NCBI GenBank assembly: GCA_045596745.1
Contig: JAZODA010000029.1
Span: 1-21,335 of the forward strand
Source: RGIG3009 sp045596745
Lineage (GTDB): Bacteria; Bacillota; Clostridia; Oscillospirales; Acutalibacteraceae
Direction: 5' to 3'
DNA length: 21,335 nt
Part shown: piece by piece, positions 6,302-14,098 of the stretch
Numbering within the stretch: the first letter of the stretch is position 1
Layout: every line of letters begins with the position of its first letter
Translations under genes and position numbers: made by a program
Notes under the pieces: generated by a model
Seen by the model: only the letters and a program-made list of their open reading frames with translations
The model's database searches: none
What the model was told of the DNA's origin: nothing

Positions 6302-7318
6302 ATGGACGAGATGGATTTTGAAAATCGGATGATGTCTACCGAATACCTTCCCGAGGATGACGGCGATAACCCGCTTCGCCCGCGGACGATGAACGATTAC
6401 ATCGGTCAGGAAAAGGTCAAAGAAAACCTGTCGGTGTTTATCAATGCCGCCCGCCTTCGCGGCGAACCGCTGGATCACGTGTTGCTGTATGGCCCTCCCG
6501 GTCTCGGTAAGACGACGCTGTCCGCCATTATCGCCAATGAAATGGGCGTGAATTTCCGTATTACCTCCGGTCCTGCACTGGAACGTGCGGGCGATTTGGC
6601 GGCGCTGCTGACCAATCTGGAGGAAGGCGATGTTCTGTTCATCGACGAAATTCACCGCCTGCCGCGTACGGTAGAAGAGATTTTGTATCCCGCGATGGAG
6701 GATTTTGCCATCGACATTATCAACGGTAAAGGTCAAGGCGCTTCGTCGATTCACCTGCCGTTGCCGCGCTTTACGCTGGTTGGCGCAACAACCCGTGCAG
6801 GTCAGCTGTCGGCGCCGCTGCGTGACCGTTTCGGCGTAATTTGCCGCCTGGAGCTGTATACTCCCGAAGAGCTGGGACGCATCGTACAGCGCAGTGCGGA
6901 TATTCTGGGCATTACCTGCGACCACGACGGTGCGCTGGAGATTGCTTCTCGTTCCCGCGGTACGCCGCGTATTGCTAACCGTCTGCTCAAGCGTGTGCGC
7001 GATTTTGCGCAAGTGCTGAACCACGGTTCTATTACAGCGGACGTTGCGCGTGTGGCACTGGATCGTCTGGAAATCGATGAACTCGGTCTGGATATGGTTG
7101 ACCGTCGTATGTTGCTGGCTATGATTCAGCATTACAACGGTGGCCCTGTCGGTCTGGATACATTGGCAGCGGTTATCGGCGAGGAAGCCATCACTATCGA
7201 GGACGTATACGAGCCGTATCTGATGCAGATCGGTTTCATCAATCGCACACCGCGCGGCAGAGTGGTTCTGCCTGCGGCATATGAACATCTGGGATTGGAA
7301 CATCAGATGACGTTTTAA
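6302..7318 (+). CDS. ruvB: Holliday junction branch migration ATPase RuvB
   Basis: RuvB is the hexameric AAA+ motor that drives branch migration on RuvA-bound junctions. The 338-residue protein shows Walker A GPPGLGKTT (64-72), Walker B LFIDE (112-116), sensor 1 GATT (161-164) and the arginine finger R174 in LRDRFG. A C-terminal winged-helix domain ends in the typical TPRGR region. I chose the ATG at 6302 because AAGGAGG lies 7 bases upstream. An in-frame GTG at 6296 would overlap the ribosome-binding site. It is 12 bases after ruvA and is followed within 14 bases by a methyltransferase gene. Confidence 0.97.
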   Translation: MDEMDFENRMMSTEYLPEDDGDNPLRPRTMNDYIGQEKVKENLSVFINAARLRGEPLDHVLLYGPPGLGKTTLSAIIANEMGVNFRITSGPALERAGDLAALLTNLEEGDVLFIDEIHRLPRTVEEILYPAMEDFAIDIINGKGQGASSIHLPLPRFTLVGATTRAGQLSAPLRDRFGVICRLELYTPEELGRIVQRSADILGITCDHDGALEIASRSRGTPRIANRLLKRVRDFAQVLNHGSITADVARVALDRLEIDELGLDMVDRRMLLAMIQHYNGGPVGLDTLAAVIGEEAITIEDVYEPYLMQIGFINRTPRGRVVLPAAYEHLGLEHQMTF

Positions 7319-7332
7319 GGAGCAGCACGGTT

Positions 7333-8223
7333 ATGAGAACGGCTGAAAACTGGAAAGATTATGAATTGCTGGATGCCACCAATGGCGAACGGCTGGAGCG
7401 TTGGGGCGATGCGTTGCTGATTCGTCCCGATCCGCAGATTTTGTGGGATACCGGTCGTCAGCATCCGCTGTGGAAAAAGGCTCATGCCCGCTATCATCGT
7501 TCTTCGACGGGTGGCGGTCATTGGGAAACCTATCGCCAACTGCCGGATGTGTGGGAAATCGGCTACAACAGCCCGGACGCCGGCATTGAAGGCTTGCGTT
7601 TCCGCCTGAAGCCGATGGGCTTTAAGCACACGGGTCTGTTTCCGGAGCAGGCGGTAAACTGGGATGCAATGGCGCAGATGATTCGTCGTGCCAATCGCCC
7701 GATTCGCGTGCTGAACCTGTTTGGGTATACCGGCGGTGCTACGCTTGCTTGTGTGGCGGCCGGGGCACACGTGACCCACGTGGACGCTTCCAAAGGTATG
7801 GTCGCATGGGGAAGAGAGAACGCGACGAGCTCCGGCTTGTCCGATCGTCCGATGCGCTGGCTTGTAGATGACTGTGGAAAATTCGTACAGCGCGAACAGC
7901 GCCGCGGCAACACATATGATGCGATTCTGATGGATCCTCCGTCTTACGGTCGCGGCCCCGGCGGCGAAGTGTGGAAGCTGGAAGACCAGATTTACGGTCT
8001 GGTTTCCGAGTGTGTGAAGCTGCTGTCGGATAAACCGCTGTTTTTCCTGATTAACTCCTACACGACCGGCTTGTCTCCGTCGGTTATGCAGTATATGCTT
8101 GCTTCGCTTGTAAAGCCCCGTTTTGGCGGTGTAACGCAGGCGGATGAAATCGGGTTGCCCGTCACGCAAAGCGGCCTGGTGCTGCCTTGTGGCGCCAGTG
8201 CCTGGTGGAAATCGGAGGAATAA
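7333..8223 (+). CDS. Class I SAM-dependent methyltransferase, RlmI-like
   Basis: The 296-residue protein has a Rossmann-type methyltransferase domain. Motif I is LNLFGYTGG (127-135), D151 is a likely SAM ribose ligand (HVDAS), D179-D180 follow, and motif IV is LMDPPSYGRG (199-208). The DPPSY motif and overall order resemble the RlmI/RlmK group of 23S rRNA methyltransferases, but the N-terminal PUA domain of RlmI is absent, replaced by about 110 residues rich in W and H. RNA is therefore the likely substrate, but the site cannot be named. AAGGAG (7317-7322) overlaps the ruvB stop and ecfA1 starts just after its own stop. In this operon it sits between DNA repair and transporter genes. Confidence 0.85.
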   Translation: MRTAENWKDYELLDATNGERLERWGDALLIRPDPQILWDTGRQHPLWKKAHARYHRSSTGGGHWETYRQLPDVWEIGYNSPDAGIEGLRFRLKPMGFKHTGLFPEQAVNWDAMAQMIRRANRPIRVLNLFGYTGGATLACVAAGAHVTHVDASKGMVAWGRENATSSGLSDRPMRWLVDDCGKFVQREQRRGNTYDAILMDPPSYGRGPGGEVWKLEDQIYGLVSECVKLLSDKPLFFLINSYTTGLSPSVMQYMLASLVKPRFGGVTQADEIGLPVTQSGLVLPCGASAWWKSEE

Positions 8224-8225
8224 GC

Positions 8226-9071
8226 ATGGATATGATCACGGTTAAGGATCTTCGCTTTTCCTACGAGGACGAAGAAAGCAAACCGGCGGTTGTGTTGGAT
8301 CACCTCAACTTAAAGATTCCCGAAGGCAAGTTTGTTGCGCTTCTCGGTCATAACGGTTGTGGAAAATCAACGCTGGCAAAGCATTTTAATGCGATGTTGT
8401 TGCCGCTCGGCGGACAGGTGCTGGTTCGTGATATTGATACCTCAAACGAGGATTGCAAATACGATATCCGCAGCACAGTTGGTCTTGTTTTGCAAAATCC
8501 CGATAATCAGCTGGTTTCCACCATTGTGGAAGAGGATGTGGCGTTTGGCCCCGAAAACTTGGGTGTCCCGCCCGAAGAAATCCGCCGGCGCGTGGATAAC
8601 GCCCTCAAAGCGGTAGGTATGTATGACTATCGCGGACACGACACGCACAAGCTTTCCGGCGGTCAGAAGCAGCGTGTGGCGATTGCCGGTGTGCTGGCTA
8701 TGCAGCCGGATTGCCTGGTGCTGGATGAACCGACCGCTATGCTGGACCCGCGTGGCCGTCAGGAAGTTATCGATACCATTTGCCGTCTTAATCGCGACGA
8801 GGGAATGACGGTTGTGCTGATTACGCACTATATGGAGGAAGCTGTTCTGGCAGACCGCGTTGTTGTGATGAACAACGGCGAGGTGGTGCTGGATGGTGCG
8901 CCGAACGAGGTGTTTTCTCACGTTGAGGAATTGCGGAGTATGGAATTGGATGTGCCGCAACCCACGGAGTTGTGTTATCGCCTTCGTGGTGAAGGGGTCG
9001 ATTTGCCGGAGGGTATTTTGACCATCGAAGAGTGTGCCGAAGCGATTGTGGCGTTGTGGCAGAAAAAGTAA
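8226..9071 (+). CDS. ecfA1: Energy-coupling factor transporter ATPase EcfA1
   Basis: This is one of the two ATPases of the shared ECF module, which powers uptake of vitamins or metal ions by exchangeable S components encoded elsewhere. The 281-residue protein has Walker A GHNGCGKST (41-49), the Q-loop LQNPDNQLV (89-97, typical of EcfA), signature LSGGQ (143-147), Walker B ending D167-E168 and H201. I chose the ATG at 8226, which has GGAGGAA just upstream overlapping the methyltransferase stop; the longer frame from 8187 would sit inside that gene. ecfA2 and ecfT follow. Confidence 0.95.
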   Translation: MDMITVKDLRFSYEDEESKPAVVLDHLNLKIPEGKFVALLGHNGCGKSTLAKHFNAMLLPLGGQVLVRDIDTSNEDCKYDIRSTVGLVLQNPDNQLVSTIVEEDVAFGPENLGVPPEEIRRRVDNALKAVGMYDYRGHDTHKLSGGQKQRVAIAGVLAMQPDCLVLDEPTAMLDPRGRQEVIDTICRLNRDEGMTVVLITHYMEEAVLADRVVVMNNGEVVLDGAPNEVFSHVEELRSMELDVPQPTELCYRLRGEGVDLPEGILTIEECAEAIVALWQKK

Positions 9072-9083
9072 GGTTGAAGTTTT

Positions 9084-9953
9084 ATGGCAATTATTGAAAC
9101 CAAAAACTGCAGTATTCGGTATTCCGTCGGAACACCGTTTGAAAAGGAAGCTCTCTCGGATGTGTCTGTTTCCATTCGGGAGGGTGAGCTTGTTGGCATC
9201 ATCGGCCACACCGGCTCGGGTAAATCCACCTTTGTGCAGTTGCTTAACGGTTTGCTGAAGCCTACTGAGGGAACGGTATTGCTGGATGGCAAGGATATTT
9301 GGGAAAACCCCAAAGAAATCCGCAAGGTTCGTTTTCAGGTGGGTATGGTGTTCCAGTATCCGGAATACCAGTTGTTTGAGGAAACCGTATATAAAGATAT
9401 TTCATTCGGTCCTAAGAACATGGGACTTCCGGAAGAAGAAATCAAAAAGCGTGTACTACGCGCGGCGAAGCGCGTCGGCTTGGACGAGGCGCTGCTTGAA
9501 AAGTCTCCGTTTGAGCTGTCGGGTGGTGAAAAACGCCGTGCCGCCATTGCCGGTGTGATGGCAATGGAGCCGCGTGTTCTGATTCTGGACGAACCGACTG
9601 CCGGCCTGGATCCGCGGGGCAGAGAGCGTATTTTGCAAATGATTCGTGACTATCGTCGTGAGAATAATACGACCGTGTTGCTGGTATCCCACAGTATGGA
9701 GGATATCGCTCGTGTAGCGGATCGTGTGTTGGTGCTTAACCACGGCGAGGTGGCGATGCTGGAGTCGGTGCAGGATATTTTTGCGCGTGCCGATGAGCTT
9801 AACGAAATGGGGTTGTCCGTTCCGGCAATCACCAAGGTGTTTGACCTGCTTCGCAGCAAGGGTGTTCCCGTGTCGGATGCGGTGTACACGCTGGATCAGG
9901 CGCAAAGCGAGCTGCTTCGTTTGCTGAAAGGGGGCGAGCCGCATGTTGTCTGA
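9084..9953 (+). CDS. ecfA2: Energy-coupling factor transporter ATPase EcfA2
   Basis: The second ECF ATPase forms a heterodimer with EcfA1. The 289-residue protein has Walker A GHTGSGKST (41-49), the EcfA Q-loop VFQYPEYQLF (89-98), signature LSGGE (145-149), Walker B ILILDE ending D169-E170 and H203. The glutamate variant of the signature is usual for EcfA2. The ATG is 12 bases after ecfA1, with only a weak AAGG site, which suggests translational coupling. Its last 11 bases overlap the start of ecfT. Confidence 0.95.
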   Translation: MAIIETKNCSIRYSVGTPFEKEALSDVSVSIREGELVGIIGHTGSGKSTFVQLLNGLLKPTEGTVLLDGKDIWENPKEIRKVRFQVGMVFQYPEYQLFEETVYKDISFGPKNMGLPEEEIKKRVLRAAKRVGLDEALLEKSPFELSGGEKRRAAIAGVMAMEPRVLILDEPTAGLDPRGRERILQMIRDYRRENNTTVLLVSHSMEDIARVADRVLVLNHGEVAMLESVQDIFARADELNEMGLSVPAITKVFDLLRSKGVPVSDAVYTLDQAQSELLRLLKGGEPHVV

Positions 9954-10755
9954 TATCACCATCGGCCAGTTTTTCCCCGGCAAGTCCCTGTTGCATCGGA
10001 TGGATCCGCGCGTAAAGTTGTTGCTCACCTTTACCTACATCATTGTCATCTTTTTCCCCGACAACTGGGTTGGTCTCGGCGCGGCAACCGGTTTCCTGGT
10101 TGCGTGCGTACTGCTCTCGCGTATCCCCGTGAAACTTATTGTAAAAGGTCTTAAGCCGGTTCTCCCGTTGCTGATTTTCACCGCCTTCTTCAACATCTTT
10201 TATGCGGAAGGCACGCCGCTTGTGGAGTTCTGGATCATCACCATCACGTGGGAAGGCATCTATCGCACAATCTTTATTGCGATTCGTATTCTGTGTCTGA
10301 TTGCGGCCAGCTCGTTGCTGACCTATACGACATCGCCGACAACGCTTACCGATGCGCTGGAGCGGCTGATGAGTCCGCTTCGTGTGATTCGCGTTCCGGT
10401 ACACGAGATTGCGATGATGATGACCATTGCGCTTCGGTTTATTCCGTCGTTGATTGAAGAGACCGATAAGATTATGTCGGCTCAGAAATCGCGTGGTGCG
10501 GATATGGAAAGCGGAAGCCTGTTGCAGCGTGTGCGGGCGTTGATTCCCGTATTGGTGCCGCTGTTTGTTTCTTCGTTCCGCCGTGCATACGATTTGGCGA
10601 CGGCGATGGAATGTCGCTGCTACCACGGCGGCGACGGACGCACACGAATGAAGCAACTGCATATGACGGCTGACGATTTCGTTGCGATTTTGGTTATGGT
10701 AGTATTCACGGCGGCACTGCTTGTCAGCAATCAGTTTATGCCCGCTGTTGTTTAA
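9943..10755 (+). CDS. ecfT: Energy-coupling factor transporter membrane protein EcfT
   Basis: EcfT is the membrane scaffold that couples the EcfA1A2 ATPases to a substrate-binding S component. The 270-residue protein has hydrophobic stretches at about 25-58, 66-90, 98-125 and 245-266. Two coupling-helix motifs lie in the cytoplasmic region: AQKSRGAD (180-187) and AMECRCYHGG (221-230). The second has Cys on both sides of the key Arg (R225). AAAGGGGG lies 8 bases before the ATG, which is inside the end of ecfA2. No S component is encoded nearby, consistent with a shared (group II) module. truA follows, the usual Bacillota order. Confidence 0.95.
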   Translation: MLSDITIGQFFPGKSLLHRMDPRVKLLLTFTYIIVIFFPDNWVGLGAATGFLVACVLLSRIPVKLIVKGLKPVLPLLIFTAFFNIFYAEGTPLVEFWIITITWEGIYRTIFIAIRILCLIAASSLLTYTTSPTTLTDALERLMSPLRVIRVPVHEIAMMMTIALRFIPSLIEETDKIMSAQKSRGADMESGSLLQRVRALIPVLVPLFVSSFRRAYDLATAMECRCYHGGDGRTRMKQLHMTADDFVAILVMVVFTAALLVSNQFMPAVV

Positions 10756-10773
10756 TGAAAGGACGGTGATACC

Positions 10774-11526
10774 GTGGAAAAGTTTTTACTGACATTGCAA
10801 TATGACGGAACACGGTATCACGGTTGGCAGGTACAACCCAACGGTATCACCGTGCAGGAAACGCTGCAGGACGCGTTGGAGCAGGTCTGCGGTGTTCGCT
10901 ATGGTGTAACCGGTTGCAGCCGCACCGATACCGGCGTTCACGCGCGTCGGTTTTGCTGTACGGTGGATCGTCCTGCACGCTTTACGGAACAATCGCTTTT
11001 GAAAGCGCTTAATGCCGTATTGCCCGAGGACATTGCGGTTTTGGAGTGTCGGACTGTCCCCGAAGAGTTCCATCCCCGATATTCCGCCCGTGGCAAACGG
11101 TATACGTACCACATGTGGAACGGTGCGGTACGGTCTCCGTTTTATAAAGGTCATTCCCTTTACATGCGAGCGCCGCTGGACGTCGAATCGATGAACCGTA
11201 CGGCGGCACTGTATCTGGGAACTCACGATTTTTCGGCGTTTTGTTCCGCAGGAAGCTCTGTGGAGGATAAGTGCCGAACCGTAAGCCGCTCCGAAGTTAC
11301 CCGCGAAGGGGATATGGTGACGTTTACGGTGGAAGCCGACGGATTTTTGTACAATATGGTTCGTATTATGGTAGGGACATTGCTTGATGTACAAGCCGGT
11401 CGCCTCTCCAATGATGATGTTGCACATGCTCTGGAAAGCGGTCAGCGCTCCTTTGCGGGCATTACCGCGCCGCCTCATGGCTTGTTTCTGGACGAAGTAT
11501 TTTACGATGCGGAGGTGTTCGTGTGA
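10774..11526 (+). CDS. truA: tRNA pseudouridine synthase A
   Basis: TruA converts U38, U39 and U40 in the anticodon stem-loop of many tRNAs to pseudouridine. The 250-residue protein has the N-terminal LLTLQYDGTRYHGWQVQPN motif and the catalytic aspartate D52 in the CSRTDTGVHA motif. The later GTHDFSAFCSAG and FLYNMVRIMVGTL motifs are also present. The start is GTG at 10774, with AAAGGA about 10 bases upstream. The gene ends in an overlap with the next start (GTGA), so the two are coupled. Confidence 0.96.
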   Translation: MEKFLLTLQYDGTRYHGWQVQPNGITVQETLQDALEQVCGVRYGVTGCSRTDTGVHARRFCCTVDRPARFTEQSLLKALNAVLPEDIAVLECRTVPEEFHPRYSARGKRYTYHMWNGAVRSPFYKGHSLYMRAPLDVESMNRTAALYLGTHDFSAFCSAGSSVEDKCRTVSRSEVTREGDMVTFTVEADGFLYNMVRIMVGTLLDVQAGRLSNDDVAHALESGQRSFAGITAPPHGLFLDEVFYDAEVFV

Positions 11527-12701
11527 GTAATGATAACACTTCCCAAAGAAAGCGCAGACGCGGTTCTCGCACCAATTACTGGCCGTGGATTCGTTTGCTG
11601 ATTCGTCTGGTAATTGTCGGTGTAATTGTTCTTGCGGTGTTTCTGCTGGTGAACAATTGGCGAAAAATTATGCCGATTTCTTTCCTGGATTGGTATGATC
11701 AGACGTTTGATGTGGCGGAAAAAGGCGAAGAATTCCCGTATACGATTGATGGTTCTGCCGTTATCGATATGATAGAGGTTAACCCCCATTTGGTGGTGCT
11801 TGATAAATCTTCGGTAAAATTCTTTACCGATAACGCTTCCTGTGTGGTTGAACGCGCACATCCGTTTGCCGATCCCACGCTGGACAGTGCCGGAGAGTAT
11901 GCGCTGATTACCGAGATAGGGGGAAGCCGATTCCAGCTGGAAACCCGCCGCGAAACCGTATACACAGGGGAGCTCGCCAACCGAAAGATTTATGCCGGTG
12001 CAGTGACTGCTGATGGTGTGATGGCGTTTGTGCTTAACAGCTCTTCACAAAGTTATCTGTCGGAAATTCGTGTGGTAGATGTGGATGGCAAGACGATTTT
12101 CGAGCATCAAAGCAGCAAATATCTGCTGTGTGATGTCTCGCTGTCGCCCGATGGTTCACAGCTGACGGCGGTTGGTACGTCATCCGAGGGCGGTATGCTG
12201 AAATCGGCAGCACTGATCGTCGACCTTGAGGAAAAGTCCGTTGTGGAACGCACCGGTTCCGAAGTGCTGATTCACACGGTGTCGTATCTGTCTGATTCCG
12301 TTGTTCTGGCGGTCGGCGATCGTGAGGTTTGGACTATCAGCGGTGACAAGCAAACCCTCGTAAAGACGAACTGTGATGGTGTTATTCCTGTGGGATACGC
12401 CTTTTCCGAAACGCTTGCCTGTGTGGCCCTTCGCCGTGACGGTGCTACCGATTCCGGCGTTATCTGGCTGTTTGACGGCGATGGCGAGTTGGTGAAGCAA
12501 GCGGAGTACAACGGTACGCTTCGCTCTGTCACGGCATATGGTGGTGAAGTGCTTGCACTCACCGATTCGTCGCTGTATCGTTTGACGAGCGCAGGTGTTA
12601 AGGAAGAGATATCCGTTCCGTCGGATTGCCTTTTGGCTGTAGCTTACGGTGAAGAACCGATGGTGCTTACGTTCGGCGAACTGAAAAGATTGGAAAAATA
12701 A
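11523..12701 (+). CDS. DUF5711-like membrane-anchored protein of unknown function
   Basis: The 392-residue protein has a basic N-terminus (QRKRRRGSR, 8-16), one membrane helix at about 23-44, and a large domain predicted outside the membrane. That domain is built of repeated beta-rich segments, such as DGSQLTAVGTSSEGGM and DSVVLAVGDREVWTISGD, which suggest a beta-propeller. There is no signal-peptidase site, so it is probably an anchored extracytoplasmic protein. The pattern and position beside truA and cvpA fit the DUF5711 family, whose function is unknown. The start is GTG, overlapping the truA stop by four bases, with GGAGGTG at 11511-11517. The next gene has its own promoter. No catalytic motif is visible. 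Confidence 0.75.
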   Translation: MSNDNTSQRKRRRGSRTNYWPWIRLLIRLVIVGVIVLAVFLLVNNWRKIMPISFLDWYDQTFDVAEKGEEFPYTIDGSAVIDMIEVNPHLVVLDKSSVKFFTDNASCVVERAHPFADPTLDSAGEYALITEIGGSRFQLETRRETVYTGELANRKIYAGAVTADGVMAFVLNSSSQSYLSEIRVVDVDGKTIFEHQSSKYLLCDVSLSPDGSQLTAVGTSSEGGMLKSAALIVDLEEKSVVERTGSEVLIHTVSYLSDSVVLAVGDREVWTISGDKQTLVKTNCDGVIPVGYAFSETLACVALRRDGATDSGVIWLFDGDGELVKQAEYNGTLRSVTAYGGEVLALTDSSLYRLTSAGVKEEISVPSDCLLAVAYGEEPMVLTFGELKRLEK

Positions 12702-12712
12702 CCCTGTTTTTG

Positions 12713-12741
12713 TTGTTTATTTGTTTTAGAAGTGCTACAAT
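12713..12741 (+). promoter_or_regulatory. Extended -10 promoter of the cvpA-pgsA-clpE operon
   Basis: TTGTTT (12713-12718) and TACAAT (12736-12741) are 17 bases apart, and TGC at 12733-12735 makes an extended -10. A start near 12748 precedes AAGGAGG (12760-12766). No CtsR heptad repeat or CIRCE element is visible in 12702-12773. Confidence 0.65.
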
Positions 12742-12773
12742 ACTTGTAATCGCAGTGATAAGGAGGAAACAAG

Positions 12774-13478
12774 ATGTCATTTGTTTTGGATCTTATCGTG
12801 GTTTTGATTGTTACCGCTACGGTGATTTTGGGATACCGCAGAGGATTCCTGCAAACGGTAATTCAGCTGGCTGTTTGGGTGATTTCTTTTGTGCTGGCAC
12901 TCACACTCAGCTCACCGATTGCCAACGCCGTATTTGACAATATTATTGCCGAAGGTATGAAAAGCGGGCTGAGCGAATCAATGCAGGATTCCGTAATCAA
13001 CAAACCTGTGGAAAAGCTGGAGCTTTTGCTGGAAGAGTTACCCGGTCCGATTGCATCGGCGCTTAAGGAGAGCGGAACGCTCAAAGAGGCTCTGAACGAT
13101 CTTGGTGAAGAGGGTGCTACCACGGCGGACAGCGTTGCTGAAGCGGTAACTATGAATGTTGCACGTCCGATGATTCTTCCTTTGGTTCGCTTTGTGGCAT
13201 TCCTGCTTCTGTTTGTTGTGCTGCTGTTCGTTTTGCGGTTGGTTGCCAAACTGCTTAAGCCGCTTACTTCGGTACGGATTCTCCGCCGCATCAATGGCAC
13301 ACTCGGTGCGGTGCTTGGCGGCATCAAAGGTTTGGTCTATGTATTGCTTTTCGTTTCCGTTTTGCAGGTCATCGCTGTGTTGGCCTCTTCGGATTCTATC
13401 GTATCACAGCAGGTTATTCGTGAAACGTGGCTGGTCAGCTTTGTTGCTGAAATCAACCCGATTATGAACATATTCTGA
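12774..13478 (+). CDS. CvpA family membrane protein
   Basis: The 234-residue protein matches the CvpA family in membrane layout. Helices lie at about 3-19, 27-47, 134-158 and 176-203. The hallmark GYRRGFLQ follows the first helix (20-27), and a GTLGAVLGGIKG segment (175-186) precedes the last. CvpA proteins are inner-membrane proteins linked in E. coli to colicin V export and in other bacteria to envelope stress tolerance; their biochemical activity is not known. The 85-residue soluble segment between helices 2 and 3 is predicted outside the membrane. AAGGAGG lies 7 bases before the ATG. pgsA follows after 24 bases. Confidence 0.88.
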   Translation: MSFVLDLIVVLIVTATVILGYRRGFLQTVIQLAVWVISFVLALTLSSPIANAVFDNIIAEGMKSGLSESMQDSVINKPVEKLELLLEELPGPIASALKESGTLKEALNDLGEEGATTADSVAEAVTMNVARPMILPLVRFVAFLLLFVVLLFVLRLVAKLLKPLTSVRILRRINGTLGAVLGGIKGLVYVLLFVSVLQVIAVLASSDSIVSQQVIRETWLVSFVAEINPIMNIF

Positions 13479-13502
13479 TTTTGATTGTAGGGACTTGATT
13501 CA

Positions 13503-14084
13503 ATGGGACGCTTAAAATTTGTATGGAACATTCCGAACGTGTTGTCACTGGTGCGGCTTGTGCTGTTGCCGGTGTTTGCCGTGCTGTATCTTACCGGTTA
13601 TTTTGAACTGTCGCTGGCGATGCTGGTGCTGTCCGGTCTGACCGATTTGTTTGATGGCTATATCGCCAGAAAGTTTAATCAGATCACCGAAATCGGTAAG
13701 CTGCTTGACCCGTTCGCGGATAAATTGACGCAGATTGTTGTGCTTATCTGCCTGACCATCACCAATCCCGAACTGACGGTGCTGGTTATCATCTGTTTTT
13801 CCAAAGAACTGTTGCAAGCCATCGGCGGTTGGATTTTGTTCTCCCGTAAGGAAATCATCCGTGGCGCGAAGTGGTTTGGAAAGGTGTCCACCTTTACATT
13901 CTACATCGTGATGTCGGTGATTGCTTTCTGGCCGAATATGCCGGCCTGGGTGCTGACAACATTGATTGCATTGGTTGCCGCTACCATGATTTTTTCGTTC
14001 TTTATGTACCTGGCTGTGTATTTCCAGCTTCGCCGCGAAAACGGCCTGTCCAAGAAACACTCTGCCACCGAAAACGGTGAATAA
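13503..14084 (+). CDS. pgsA: CDP-diacylglycerol-glycerol-3-phosphate 3-phosphatidyltransferase
   Basis: PgsA makes phosphatidylglycerol phosphate, the committed step of phosphatidylglycerol and cardiolipin synthesis, in the membrane. The 193-residue protein has the full CDP-alcohol phosphotransferase motif, with D48, D51, G52, A55, R56, G65, D69 and D73 in exact spacing. About five hydrophobic segments follow the usual layout, and the opening IPNVLSLVRL is typical of PgsA. AGGGA at 13489-13493 lies 9 bases before the ATG. It sits between cvpA and clpE in a short operon. Cardiolipin synthase of the CDP-alcohol type is a less likely alternative. Confidence 0.9.
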   Translation: MGRLKFVWNIPNVLSLVRLVLLPVFAVLYLTGYFELSLAMLVLSGLTDLFDGYIARKFNQITEIGKLLDPFADKLTQIVVLICLTITNPELTVLVIICFSKELLQAIGGWILFSRKEIIRGAKWFGKVSTFTFYIVMSVIAFWPNMPAWVLTTLIALVAATMIFSFFMYLAVYFQLRRENGLSKKHSATENGE

Positions 14085-14098
14085 CAAAAGGAGCGCTT

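Noticed and set aside
5117..7303. Minus-strand 728-residue open frame
   Set aside because: It lies wholly opposite ruvC, ruvA and ruvB, has a low-complexity translation rich in H, R, Q and T, and no family motif; a codon-bias shadow.
9829..10662. Minus-strand 277-residue open frame opposite ecfT
   Set aside because: The translation is rich in R, H, N and Q with no motif, while ecfT on the other strand has its membrane segments and coupling motifs.
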